From contig NZ_VOHB01000002.1 in NCBI RefSeq assembly GCF_007859295.1, positions 2,047,624 through 2,111,623 of the forward strand: a stretch of 64,000 nucleotides of DNA, given 5' to 3'. The stretch comes from Planococcus sp. CPCC 101016. GTDB taxonomy: Bacteria > Bacillota > Bacilli > Bacillales_A > Planococcaceae. The position numbers and the translations under genes are program-made. The notes beneath the pieces were generated by a model. The model saw only the letters and a list, made by a program, of their open reading frames with translations. It had not been told where the DNA came from and made no database searches. Shown here piece by piece: positions 17,793 to 25,914 of this stretch (position 1 is the first letter of the stretch; each line of letters opens with the position of its first letter).

Positions 17793-18929
17793 TCACCTCC
17801 TTAGTGGATTTGCTTCTTTAGTCGTTCGATCAATGCGAAAAGAAGAAATATCAGCTGAAGGAGATTTCCCTTCAATTAAATCAGCCATTACCTCTCCGGT
17901 TATCGGCGACAGCAAAATTCCATTTCTGTAATGGCCTGTTGCTATAAATAAACCTCTATAATCGGGATGTTCACCAAGATAAGGCAAGCCATCAGCCGTT
18001 TGCGGACGAATTCCGGCCCAAGCACCTTCCCACTCGGCTAGCGATATGGAAGGCACCAGTTTTTTTGCATTCCCCATCAATAAAGAAATTCCTTCTACAG
18101 TGACTTGTTGATTGAATGTATTCGGTATGACGGTTGCACCTACAATGATTCTTCCGCCTTTTTTTGGAACAAGGTAGCAACCTGGCGTGAAAATTGTGCT
18201 AGATAATAAGGGAACCTCTGTCCGAACAGAAAAGCACTCGCCTTTCACAGGATACATTTTTAGCTGTAAGCCTATCTTCATCAACAGCTTCTCGCTCCAA
18301 GCCCCTCCTGTTACTACAACGTTGCTGCTCATAAAATCGCCTTCATTCGTAGCGACGCCTGTAACTTTTCCATTTGAGAAATGAAAGGAATGAACTTCTA
18401 CATATTCTTTAATCACGCAGCCAAGTGCTGAGGCAGATTTTAAAAATCCTAAAGCCAGCTGGAGAGCTGCTACTTGGCCATCTTTTTCAAGATACATGGC
18501 GCCAATTACCTCGTTAGACAATGCGGGCTCTCTTTTTCTCGCTTCTTCGCCTGTAAGCAACTCCGCTAATTCCCCATTCTGTTTATGGATTTCACTGATT
18601 CGATGGTGCTCCTGCTGCTCCCAGTCAGTTAAGGCAAGCCTTAACATCCCCTTATTCACAAGTCCAATATCAATACCGCTCGTCATTTTCAGTTCATCTG
18701 CTAAATCGGTGAACATCCCCCTGCTCGTTCTGGCTAATTGAAAAAGCGGCCCCTCTCCATCCAACTCAGCTTGGGCGCCCAGCATCCCAGCTGCCGCTCC
18801 AGATGCTTTACTTGCAAGCCCGTCTTTTTCCAGTAACAAAACCTTCATTCCTCTTTTCGCCAAATTAAAAGCTATTGCTCCGCCGTTGACTCCGCCGCCG
18901 ATTACAATGGCATCGTATGTTTTTTTCAT
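17793..18929 (-). CDS. thiO: ThiO, glycine oxidase
   Basis: An FAD-dependent D-amino-acid-oxidase-fold enzyme of about 378 residues that oxidises glycine to dehydroglycine (iminoacetate) for thiazole synthesis. The N-terminal dinucleotide motif IVIGGGVNGGAIAFNLAKRG, an SKASGAAAGMLGAQ segment typical of ThiO, and the C-terminal ATGHYRNGILLSPITG FAD motif are all clear. The start at 18929 follows AGGGGAGATG; the frame opens two codons earlier. It is followed directly by thiS, whose start site lies within a few bases of its stop. Confidence 0.94.
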   Translation of the reverse strand: MKKTYDAIVIGGGVNGGAIAFNLAKRGMKVLLLEKDGLASKASGAAAGMLGAQAELDGEGPLFQLARTSRGMFTDLADELKMTSGIDIGLVNKGMLRLALTDWEQQEHHRISEIHKQNGELAELLTGEEARKREPALSNEVIGAMYLEKDGQVAALQLALGFLKSASALGCVIKEYVEVHSFHFSNGKVTGVATNEGDFMSSNVVVTGGAWSEKLLMKIGLQLKMYPVKGECFSVRTEVPLLSSTIFTPGCYLVPKKGGRIIVGATVIPNTFNQQVTVEGISLLMGNAKKLVPSISLAEWEGAWAGIRPQTADGLPYLGEHPDYRGLFIATGHYRNGILLSPITGEVMADLIEGKSPSADISSFRIDRTTKEANPLRR

Positions 18930-18963
18930 TAACATCTCCCCTTAACCGTTGAAAGTACAAATA

Positions 18964-19569
18964 TCATCTTGATAAATAGGAACGGTATTGCTGGACCGCC
19001 TCCAATGGGTCTTCCGCTTCCAATATCCCCGACAATACAGCGATTCCTTTTGCTCCCGCTTCGATTACATCCCTACTATTAGTCGATTTTATTCCACCAA
19101 TCGCTATGACGGGGATAGAAATTGATTCAGAAATGGATCTCAACTGTTCCAATCCTTTCGGAATTAGTCCAGGTTTTGATTGAGTTGAATAGACATGGCC
19201 AAAAATCACATAATCAGCACCTTGCTGCTCGGCAATTTGTGCTTCTTCAAGGGAATGGACGGAACAGCCAACTGTCAAATCTTCAAATTTTTGTTTTACA
19301 ACTTCAACAGGCAATGAATGAAAGGCTAAGTGCACTCCTTTCACATTTGAAACATAGGCAACATCCGCCCGGTCATTAATTATTATTTTTGAAAGAGGAA
19401 CATTTTTGCTTGTTAAAAGCTCCACCATTTCATATACTTCTTTTGCTGTTTTCGTTTTTTCACGAAGATGAATGAAATCGATGTCAAAATGAATCCTGCC
19501 GATAATATCTGCTAATTGTTCCGGTTTTTGCCTTCCTGTTGAGATAATATGCAACTTTTTAGTTTTCAT
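18964..19569 (-). CDS. tenI: TenI, thiazole tautomerase (ThiE-like)
   Basis: A 201-residue TIM-barrel protein of the thiamine-phosphate-synthase superfamily. The catalytic-type histidine in YVIFGHVYSTQSKPGL (near 122) is the mark of TenI rather than ThiE, and VPVIAIGGIKS near 152 is the phosphate-binding region. TenI speeds aromatisation of the ThiG product. It is the first gene behind the TPP riboswitch, in the order tenI-thiO-thiS-thiG-thiF. The tenA gene that precedes it in B. subtilis is absent here. The ribosome binding site is AAGGAG. Confidence 0.9.
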   Translation of the reverse strand: MKTKKLHIISTGRQKPEQLADIIGRIHFDIDFIHLREKTKTAKEVYEMVELLTSKNVPLSKIIINDRADVAYVSNVKGVHLAFHSLPVEVVKQKFEDLTVGCSVHSLEEAQIAEQQGADYVIFGHVYSTQSKPGLIPKGLEQLRSISESISIPVIAIGGIKSTNSRDVIEAGAKGIAVLSGILEAEDPLEAVQQYRSYLSR

Positions 19570-19625
19570 GTATTTTCTCCTTCACTCCATCCCTAGCGCA
19601 CAAAAAAATAACTGCCAAATAAAAA

Positions 19626-19650
19626 AACCACTCCAGCGATGGAGTGGTTT
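19626..19650 (-). terminator. Expression-platform terminator of the TPP riboswitch
   Basis: CCACTCCA and TGGAGTGG form an 8-bp stem with a GCGA loop. On the minus strand it is followed by TTTTTTT. It lies between the TPP aptamer and the tenI start, as expected for riboswitch-controlled premature termination. Confidence 0.88.
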
Positions 19651-19685
19651 TGGATATATTTTAGGAATAGATAAAATACATAGCA

Positions 19686-19770
19686 ACCACTTCCCTACGC
19701 TAGTTTCAACTAGATCAGGTTCAAAGGGTCCGGATTGCTCCATCTCAGTCTTAAAAGACTCCCCTAGTGT
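19686..19770 (-). ncRNA. TPP riboswitch (THI element)
   Basis: The minus strand carries the conserved TPP aptamer blocks ACTAGGGGAGTC, CTGAGATGGAG, ACCCTTTGAACCTGAT and AACTAGCGTAGGGAAGTGG in the right order and spacing. Binding of thiamine pyrophosphate should favour the terminator at 19626-19650 and so shut off tenI-thiO-thiS-thiG-thiF. The aptamer is followed by the operon it should control, which makes the call secure. Confidence 0.97.
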
Positions 19771-19865
19771 TTTTATATTCAGTTTTCGGAATATCTAAAG
19801 TAAGCGTATCATCTCTCGCGAAGTTTATCCAGTTTATTCTAAATATTGTTAATTAAATAGCACCA

Positions 19866-19953
19866 TTCGTAAAAGTACACTTGTACGAATTAAAGGAGAG
19901 AAAGAAACCAACGTTCGGCTTCATTCCTTCCGATAACTCGATGAGATGTAAAC
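19866..19953 (-). terminator. E-family terminator cassette, copy 5
   Basis: On the minus strand: shoulder GTTTACATCTCATCGAGTTATCGG, hairpin arms GGAAGGAATGAAG / CTTTCTCTCC (imperfect), then TTTAATTCGTAC and the right shoulder AAGTGTACTTTTACGAA. It is 92 bases 3' of the membrane-protein gene at 20045. The right palindrome is well kept while the central stem has decayed. Confidence 0.65.
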
Positions 19954-20044
19954 TCTTGTTACTTACTATCTCTTACTCCTTTTTTTTATTGAGTAAGCAT
20001 TCTCCTGCTCGATTCAAGGGTGGGTTTCGCTCCTCGACTTTCCG

Positions 20045-20395
20045 TTATGCAAAATCCTTTTTATATTGGACTGCCAGGTAAATTCCAGCTGCTAAAAACG
20101 CCAGTGTATATTTGAAAAGGAAAAAAATGGTCCACATATACTCTTTAGGAAAAATCATGTCACACAATATGATCGCTCCCAGCATATAAAAACTACTTTT
20201 TAAAAAGATTTGATTTGTCCGTTCGTCACCTTCTCCAATCTTCCTATAAACTGCATAGAGAAAAATTGCACTCCCCATAACCAGTAAAAAACCAACTCCA
20301 ATAAGCATGTTCCAATTTCCCGTAGATTGTTCAGCCCAGGACCTTAAAGGGTTAAAAATAGCGTTATGGATGTCTGAGATAGAATTAGTTATCAT
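20045..20395 (-). CDS. Small membrane protein paired with XRE regulator (DUF2178-like)
   Basis: About 116 residues with four hydrophobic segments (roughly 30-50, 65-85 and two near the C-terminus) and a cytoplasmic-looking loop YRKIGEGDERTNQIFLK between helices one and two. The GDER motif in that loop is characteristic of small membrane proteins of the DUF2178/DUF3796 sort that travel with a short XRE regulator. It overlaps the regulator gene by about ten bases, so the two are co-translated. Function is unknown; in related pairs the regulator represses the operon. Confidence 0.75.
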   Translation of the reverse strand: MITNSISDIHNAIFNPLRSWAEQSTGNWNMLIGVGFLLVMGSAIFLYAVYRKIGEGDERTNQIFLKSSFYMLGAIILCDMIFPKEYMWTIFFLFKYTLAFLAAGIYLAVQYKKDFA

Positions 20396-20624
20396 TCTGA
20401 TCATTTCCTTTCACATAAGTAAAAATAGCGTTTACATCAACATCAAAAAAATCGGCAATTCGAAAAGCCAACAACAGAGTCGGAACATAATTTCCTTTTT
20501 CCATAACAAAGATGGTTTGTTTGGAAACCCCGACCTTTTCCGCTAATTCTTGCTGAGACATTCTGGCAAGTACTCGATATTCATAAACTTTATTGGATAT
20601 CGCATCACCAAAATCTTTCTTCAT
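20385..20624 (-). CDS. XRE-family helix-turn-helix regulator (79 aa)
   Basis: A short Cro/cI-type DNA-binding protein. The HTH is at roughly residues 13-45 (MSQQELAEKVGVSKQTIF), followed by VMEKGNYVPTLLLAFRIADF and a short tail DVNAIFTYVKGND. This matches the compact YgzD/YozG-like regulators that consist only of an HTH. The start at 20624 is six bases after an AGAGGTG site. It is the first gene of a two-gene unit with a membrane protein. It is probably an autorepressor; the inducing signal is unknown. Confidence 0.88.
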   Translation of the reverse strand: MKKDFGDAISNKVYEYRVLARMSQQELAEKVGVSKQTIFVMEKGNYVPTLLLAFRIADFFDVDVNAIFTYVKGNDQNDN

Positions 20625-20842
20625 AATCATCACCTCTTGAACTAAATTATAAATTATTCATTTATAAAAGTAAAGTAAACTTATACTAAGTATATAAAAA
20701 AATATACTTTTAGCTAAAAAATGAAAAAATTTTTTAGAATATATTAATAATCTGACAAAATTCACTATTCCGGTATGTTCACACATCAATCTGATAAAAT
20801 TTATTCTTATGCTCTTAATTTTTTCTATTCAATGGTGAAGCC

Positions 20843-20930
20843 GTTGGTAAAAGTACACTTTCACAAACAAAAAAGAGAGGGAACTTTATACTAAGTTCCC
20901 TCTCTTCCGATAAGCGGTCATATGTAAACC
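20843..20930 (-). terminator. E-family terminator cassette, copy 6 (best preserved)
   Basis: On the minus strand: shoulder GGTTTACATATGACCGCTTATCGG, a perfect stem AGAGAGGGAACTT / AAGTTCCCTCTCT, a TTTTTTGTTTGT tail, and right shoulder GAAAGTGTACTTTTACC. It lies 166 bases 3' of the small membrane-protein gene at 21096. It serves as the type copy for the family and is the main content of the gene-free stretch 20625-21095. Confidence 0.85.
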
Positions 20931-21095
20931 TGATCCTTTTCAAATGAGAGCTTACGAAGCTTGGAAAGTAATACTTTAAATACTAATTATTAACCAGTCA
21001 GTTTTTTCTGCTAAAGCCATTTCAGTGCTCGTCAAGAAAATACATAAATGCCTTTCCGCTAATAATCAGAAAGGTAATTTCTAGTCTATTCAATT

Positions 21096-21290
21096 TTATT
21101 CCATTCCTTTAATATCAACGATTAGTAACACAATAATAATGAAAAGGCTATAAATAAACACATACCAGGAAGACGGTCTCGGAGATATATCTAACTGTAT
21201 TTGGTAGATGATATCTGCAATGGAGTAGATAAAGGCAAGGATTGCCAGCACTAAAACAAAGATTATTTTTTGTTTTTCAGATACCTTCAT
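21096..21290 (-). CDS. Small two-helix membrane protein (64 aa)
   Basis: Two hydrophobic segments (about 8-30 and 42-60) are separated by a short polar loop IQLDISPRPSSWY. The family is not recognised. The ATG at 21290 has no ribosome binding site of its own. A strong GGAGGTAGG site further upstream instead drives a short reading frame (ATGs at 21332 and 21326) whose TGA overlaps this ATG. The in-frame upstream sequence reads AYEQHKHPSVMKVSEKQK, which looks coding, so the true N-terminus may have been cut off by a one-base deletion. Either translational coupling or a damaged start is possible. Confidence 0.5.
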   Translation of the reverse strand: MKVSEKQKIIFVLVLAILAFIYSIADIIYQIQLDISPRPSSWYVFIYSLFIIIVLLIVDIKGME

Positions 21291-21585
21291 AACGCTTGGG
21301 TGTTTATGTTGCTCATAAGCATCCTACCTCCAATTATAAGGTGTTCCTGCATTCGCGTCACAAGCAGCGATTGTTTTGTTGAAATACTAAACTAGTTAAT
21401 AACAGCACAAATAATTCCAAAACCAGGTTTACATGTTATTTCTTTCGACAACTCTTGATAGGTAAACAAAGATCCTTTTGAAATGCGGGTTGTAAACCCT
21501 TATAGCCCCACCTTTTGAATGTATCATTTTTTCTAATGAAATCAGTTTCGATGGATTTACTAATAAAGCGCATAAAACTGGGAGA

Positions 21586-21621
21586 TTGAATGTAACTTAA
21601 TTGGAGTTAAGTTACATTCAA
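21586..21621. repeat. AT-rich palindrome, R family copy 3 (perfect)
   Basis: A perfect 15-bp inverted repeat, TTGAATGTAACTTAA and its complement, around a 6-base centre. It is the best copy of the family. It stands in a gene-free stretch (21291-21882) that also holds copy 4. Otherwise I see nothing in that stretch. Confidence 0.75.
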
Positions 21622-21793
21622 ACTGAGTAGAAATTTTCTTGAATTCCCTATCGGCTGTTCATCCGAATACAGACCCATCCCAGGCTGGAGACTCGTTGCC
21701 CTATTCCTGTTGCAGCAACTCCTCAAAATCGTTATAGTGATTTTCTGTGATGAAAACGCGTGTGAGCATCTGATAATTACTTCTCTGAAAATA

Positions 21794-21839
21794 GGATTGT
21801 GAATGTAACATAATTACTATTAAGTTACATTCACAATCC
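21794..21839. repeat. AT-rich palindrome, R family copy 4 (longest arms)
   Basis: Arms GGATTGTGAATGTAAC… and …GTTACATTCACAATCC pair over about 20 bp with one mismatch. It begins 44 bases 3' of the stop of the gene at 21883. There is no T-run on the minus strand. Confidence 0.75.
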
Positions 21840-21882
21840 GATTTATGATTCTATCCATTATATTTTTTTCGGGTATTTGACT

Positions 21883-22650
21883 TTATAAATAACGGTTCAC
21901 GATTGGTTTGAAAACCTGTACTTCATGTTCCGAAACAGCCAGAAATAAATACTCATGGCGAGAAAAAATCGCTCTGGTAGTATAGGCGAACGCTCCAGGA
22001 TATTCCGAAACCTGTCCCGTTGTTTCAAATTCCCATAACCACAGCTTATTTTCTTCAAGAAACACCCCAAATTCATAGGTAAGGGCAAACGCGATGACAT
22101 TGCCCGCATCAAAAGGAACGTTCATTGTTCTTTCTCTTTTTAGCTGCGCGTCTAAGAAGAACAGCTCATTGGTTTCCATACTAAAACCAAGGCAGGCATA
22201 GGGTTTATAACGAGCAAAAAGAGACTCATATAACAGCTGGTTCTGGATAGCGATGTCGTAGTAGGATTCTGGCTGCTGAAAGGGTGCAGCGTAAATTAAT
22301 CGGTTTTTGCCGAGCTTCTTGCCGAACACGCCTTCGTCGCCATAAATACACAGCACGCCTTGTCGATAAGGGAATAATTCAAAGACATCGCTGCCGACCT
22401 CGCATTCAAAAACAAATTCCCCTGTCAGGGTATAAAAAGATAAGGTCGTGTGGTTCAAGAGACAGAAATGTTCGGTTGTAAAACGGATTTTAGAAAATCC
22501 AGTTGGGCCCGTAAAAATTGTTTCGCCGTTTAACTGGACCATATTTTCTCCCTTATCTTTCAACAGAACAATCACCAAATTGCCCTTGCAATCTGCATCA
22601 ATAATGGGCCACTGGGTACTGCTGAAAAGCGTTTCTTCTTTCAAATACAT
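21883..22650 (-). CDS. Hypothetical protein, possible beta-rich (255 aa)
   Basis: No signal peptide or membrane segment is visible. The sequence consists of many short alternating hydrophobic strands with turns (LVIVLLKDKGENMVQLNG, LSFYTLTGEFVFECEVG, LFFLDAQLKRERTMNV), which suggests a beta-propeller-like or other all-beta fold. I do not recognise the family. The start at 22650 was preferred over an ATG three codons upstream because of spacing from AAGGGA. It follows another unrecognised gene (22811-23488) in the same direction, and each gene is followed by an R-family palindrome 44 bases after its stop. The pair may be a polymorphic-toxin or immunity-type accessory module, but nothing in the sequence proves this. 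Confidence 0.7.
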   Translation of the reverse strand: MYLKEETLFSSTQWPIIDADCKGNLVIVLLKDKGENMVQLNGETIFTGPTGFSKIRFTTEHFCLLNHTTLSFYTLTGEFVFECEVGSDVFELFPYRQGVLCIYGDEGVFGKKLGKNRLIYAAPFQQPESYYDIAIQNQLLYESLFARYKPYACLGFSMETNELFFLDAQLKRERTMNVPFDAGNVIAFALTYEFGVFLEENKLWLWEFETTGQVSEYPGAFAYTTRAIFSRHEYLFLAVSEHEVQVFKPIVNRYL

Positions 22651-22732
22651 CAAGATCATGTCCCTTCAATTCAGGAATTAGGCAGCGTATTTTCAATATT
22701 TCCATCTGTTTTTATAGTTGCTATCACGGGTT

Positions 22733-22767
22733 TTGAATGTAACTTAATCACAATAAGTTACATTCGA
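22733..22767. repeat. AT-rich palindrome, R family copy 5
   Basis: Arms TTGAATGTAACTTA and TAAGTTACATTCGA surround a 7-base centre. It starts 44 bases 3' of the stop of the gene at 22811, exactly the same distance as copy 4 from its gene. Confidence 0.75.
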
Positions 22768-22810
22768 TTAAGGTAAGTATATAGCTTTTAAATAACTAGG
22801 AAATTTTAAT

Positions 22811-23488
22811 TTAGAGACCTTCATAAACTGTGATTTTCCACGGCAGCCACATCAAATCTTCTTCCGCCCCAACCAGGTCCTTGAGAACATTATTCGTATA
22901 GCAGGCTAGCTCTTCAACTGTTTGCTGCTCTGGAAACAAACCGAATTTATTGATGGAAAGGTTAGGATTAAAAGCCAGGTAATCCTGGAGCAAGTCATTA
23001 CCCAGGAAAGAAAGGAACCTCCCACCCAGTTCATACCCCGCAATGTCGTAGCCGGCGAATATCCCTTCCCTGCTGGCTGGCTGCTTTTTCTCCAAGCAAA
23101 GGACGACTCCTTCGCCGTTTTCGTTATTGCTATGATCCCTCCAGTCGTGAAAGTCCAGAAGGTGCTTCTCATCCAGACTGATCCCTATCAAGATAACGGA
23201 TGGATCTTGAGGCTTCGCTTCCCGGAAGCCCTCCAATGCTTCCTTCAACGTTCCGAACACCATGGATACCAATACCTTGTCCAGCACCTGGTTAGATAAA
23301 ACCGGTGTCGGTCTTTCGGTTTTTCGATTCGCCCAAATGTCGAAGAGATTGGGAAAGACACCACCCACTTTTTCGTCCACCGAAATCAGCTTTTCGACGT
23401 AAAAATCACCGTTCACTACTGGTTTAAGATAATAAGCTTGATTGGTGCTTGCTGCAGACAGAAGAAAATAACCGCCACTGTATTCCAT
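22811..23488 (-). CDS. Hypothetical protein (225 aa)
   Basis: A soluble, acidic protein of about 225 residues with no signal or membrane segment. I do not recognise it. The N-terminal half has alternating strands (YSGGYFLLSAASTNQAYYLK, DFYVEKLISVDEKVGG), then a region with FGTLKEALEGFREAK and VVLCLEKKQPASREG, and a C-terminal helix-rich tail. The start at 23488 follows GAGGGTG with a six-base spacer. It lies upstream of the 21883 gene and downstream of a MerR-like pseudogene. Its layout resembles orphan immunity-like proteins of Bacilli, but that is a guess. Confidence 0.7.
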   Translation of the reverse strand: MEYSGGYFLLSAASTNQAYYLKPVVNGDFYVEKLISVDEKVGGVFPNLFDIWANRKTERPTPVLSNQVLDKVLVSMVFGTLKEALEGFREAKPQDPSVILIGISLDEKHLLDFHDWRDHSNNENGEGVVLCLEKKQPASREGIFAGYDIAGYELGGRFLSFLGNDLLQDYLAFNPNLSINKFGLFPEQQTVEELACYTNNVLKDLVGAEEDLMWLPWKITVYEGL

Positions 23489-23543
23489 ACGTTGCACCCT
23501 CACTTTTAAACTTTAATTTCAAAAACATAGCCAGTGCTATGGG

Positions 23544-23578
23544 TTGAATGTAACTTAACTGCACTTAAGTTACATTCG
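23544..23578. repeat. AT-rich palindrome, R family copy 6
   Basis: Arms TTGAATGTAACTTAA and TTAAGTTACATTCG surround a centre CTGCAC. It lies 22 bases 3' of the frameshifted MerR-like gene. Confidence 0.75.
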
Positions 23579-23599
23579 TTTCCGCTGAAATAGCGACCT

Positions 23600-24176
23600 T
23601 TATTTGTTCCAGATTCTAGCCCACAAACTTCGGGTGTCTTTTTTAGGCGTTACTTTCTCAGGTTCGCTTTCTTCCTGCTGTGAAGATGATTCTAAAGCAT
23701 CTATCTTTGGTTCTTCGGACGTTGGTGCAGCTAGTTGCTTCTGATGGTCTTCTATCCGATCTAATTTATGCTTCATCTCTTCTAAGGCTTCCACAAACAA
23801 AGAGTCACGTTTTCGCATCTCTTCTTTCAAACTTCGGTTCTCTTCTTCAAGGACTTCCAATTTCTTCAAAACAACGGATGCCGCGACGTCGTCATGACGC
23901 CGAGGCGGTGTGCTTGTGACGCCTTTCTGGCGTTATTGTAGATGCGCCTTTTAACCCCTTAGCAGCTTCCCTGACAGCATTCTCGAACGTTATGTCACCG
24001 CTTTTCGTGACCGTCACAGACTCCCTTAGCGCCGCGACCTCTGTGACGGTGTAAATTCGGCTGTTACTTTTGTTTCTTTGGAAGAGAATACCTTCAGATT
24101 CGAAGCGAAGGCTGTATTTTCTTAACATCGAAGAAGAAATATTCAATTGCTTGCAAACTTCACTAGGTGTCATCAT
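23600..24176 (-). pseudogene. MerR-like HTH/coiled-coil gene broken by a frameshift
   Basis: The N-terminal part (ATG 24176) has a MerR-type HTH, MTPSEVCKQLNISSSMLRKY and RIYTVTEVAALRE, and stops at 23892. The other part, in a different frame, reads RRHDDVAASVVLKKLEVLEE, a coiled coil with KRDSLFVEALEEMKHKL, and a C-terminal …RSLWARIWNK. The two frames join around 23925-23935 through a one-base shift. Intact relatives are HTH proteins with a C-terminal DUF3967-like coil, often found near mobile or accessory genes. As it stands, the DNA-binding half would be made without its coiled coil. Confidence 0.65.
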
Positions 24177-24404
24177 CAGTTGCTCACCGCCTCTTTGATT
24201 CCATGTTATAAAAGTACAATCGTTCGTGCATCTTCTTTCTCAAATTTAAAAGTCCTGTTAATTCTTATCTAAAAATAACCCGTTACAAAAGTTAAAGGAG
24301 AAAATAGGGAGGATATGGAATAATATGTAGTGCACTTAGATATACAACTAGCCAACAAACCTAAAAAAATCGGTTAAGTCAAATTCTTTTGGAGGAGGAG
24401 AAAA

Positions 24405-24641
24405 ATGTCAGGAGATCAATTAGGGTCAATTTTATTTTTAATTATTTGTTTTATCGCCGTTTATATGTCATTTTTTTATATTCGGAAAGATCGGTTCTTA
24501 AATACCGACGATTTTGCCATCTTCAGAGATGGTCTTTTTACCCCCGTCATCAATTTCTGGTTAATGAAAATTTTTATAGTTGTTGGTAGCTTATTTATAA
24601 CATATTTTGGTATTTTGTTAGTAATAAGAGAATTCAGTTAA
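24405..24641 (+). CDS. Small membrane protein (78 aa)
   Basis: Two hydrophobic helices (about 6-26 and 50-73) flank a polar loop FYIRKDRFLNTDDFAIFRDG. The ribosome binding site GGAGGAGGAG is very strong, and a terminator follows the stop. The family is not recognised. It is the first of three plus-strand small genes in an otherwise minus-strand neighbourhood, which suggests an inserted accessory segment. Confidence 0.7.
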   Translation: MSGDQLGSILFLIICFIAVYMSFFYIRKDRFLNTDDFAIFRDGLFTPVINFWLMKIFIVVGSLFITYFGILLVIREFS

Positions 24642-24662
24642 TTTGGCGACCTATGATATTAA

Positions 24663-24702
24663 GAACAGTAAAGCAGGCTACAAGAAGACTGCTTTACTGT
24701 TT
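24663..24702 (+). terminator. Intrinsic terminator after small membrane protein
   Basis: AACAGTAAAGCAG and CTGCTTTACTGTT form a 13-bp stem, followed by TTCTT. It terminates the gene at 24405-24641. Confidence 0.8.
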
Positions 24703-24762
24703 TCTTGAATAGAACTGATTTAATTCATCGTATCTATTAAGAAATATAAGAGGAGGATTGTC

Positions 24763-25035
24763 ATGACCAAAAGGATTTTATCTGTAGGTTCAGGACTTTT
24801 TCTTTTACTATCGTACTTGCAACCTTTTACTGCTCTTTTTACCGATAGCTTTTTTGTATTTGGTATTACTCCTTCAGTCGTGCCTGTATTTTTCCCCTTA
24901 ATATTTGCCATTATTTCGCTCTTGTTGGGGCTTTTGGGAGTCAAAGGGAAAGTAAGAAATACGCTGGCCGCAATTAGCATAGCAAGTATTATTCTTCATC
25001 TCAGTTTTAGTCTTATAATAGTTGGAGGAGCCTAA
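24763..25035 (+). CDS. Small three-helix membrane protein (90 aa)
   Basis: Hydrophobic segments lie at about 5-27, 38-58 and 66-88, with a basic KGKVRN connector. A good AGAGGAGG site precedes the ATG. The N-terminal MTKRILSVGSGLFLLLSYL could be an uncleaved signal anchor. I do not recognise the family. Antisense readings over the same DNA are shadows. Confidence 0.68.
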   Translation: MTKRILSVGSGLFLLLSYLQPFTALFTDSFFVFGITPSVVPVFFPLIFAIISLLLGLLGVKGKVRNTLAAISIASIILHLSFSLIIVGGA

Positions 25036-25258
25036 AACTAGATATCATTAAAAGGAATCGTCGTTAAGAACTGAGTTTACATATCACAGGTTATCAGAAG
25101 TAATTAAAAAAGGAGAAAATCTAATAACTGGATTGAAAAAAATACAAGACGATCGAGTGAGAATATAAGGAAAATCTGGCCAAATAAAAATAGAAATGTA
25201 TATAAACACAAAGCTAAAGATATAGAAACTGCCAATCGCATAAACTAGGAGGAATAAT

Positions 25259-25714
25259 ATGCCGTTTTCTGAATTTCTCGTACATACTAATAAAGATAAC
25301 TTAGAGTTCCGTAGACAGGTAACTGGAGAAATATACTTTTCTATAAGAAGTGAGAACTTCTTCTTTCCTGAGGAAAACTGGAATGATTTTATTGTTATTG
25401 TGTTGACTTGGTGGCATAATTCGCTCATTCGTATAAAAAATAGCAAATCGAAAATTATAGAAGAGCTAGATTTTATGGATGGTTCTTTCGCAGTAAAAGT
25501 TATTAAAATTAATGATGAAATTGCAGCATTAGCATTTATTCATGAAAAGTTGTCTTCTTCAGAAATAGAACATACATGTACTGTAAATATTTCGCAGATG
25601 ATCGAAAGTTTACTGCAAAGTACAAATGAACTCCTTAAGGTAATACATCAGAATCAATGGTATTCAGAGGAAATAGAAGAATTAGAGAAAGTATATGAAA
25701 TACTGAAAGGCTAA
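25259..25714 (+). CDS. Hypothetical soluble protein (151 aa)
   Basis: An acidic protein with a strong site TAGGAGG before the ATG. The N-terminal half reads as mixed alpha/beta (EIYFSIRSENFFFPEENW, DFIVIVLTWWHNSLIRIKN) and the C-terminal third as an amphipathic helix (MIESLLQSTNELLKV, EEIEELEKVYEILKG). The conserved-looking WHN and FPEENWNDF motifs recall immunity proteins of polymorphic toxins in Bacilli, but no toxin gene is adjacent. Function is not established. The long antisense reading over 25084-25446 is not coding. Confidence 0.7.
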   Translation: MPFSEFLVHTNKDNLEFRRQVTGEIYFSIRSENFFFPEENWNDFIVIVLTWWHNSLIRIKNSKSKIIEELDFMDGSFAVKVIKINDEIAALAFIHEKLSSSEIEHTCTVNISQMIESLLQSTNELLKVIHQNQWYSEEIEELEKVYEILKG

Positions 25715-25914
25715 AATGTAAGAAAAACAGAAAAAGAACGTTCGCGACTGGTCTTCTATTTCAAGCTGATTTTCCGAACGAATTATTGCTGTTTTTTCAT
25801 TTTTGTCTATTTGTTTTTACATTCGAAGACGACAAGTGACTCCCTTTCCCTACCCCGATTTTGGAGTGGTGTAAACTGGGCACTATCAGGTTTTCTCTTC
25901 CAATTTTGATAAAA

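Noticed and set aside
25084..25446. A 120-codon minus-strand frame
   Set aside because: It overlaps the start of the plus-strand gene at 25259, which has a strong ribosome binding site and better composition.
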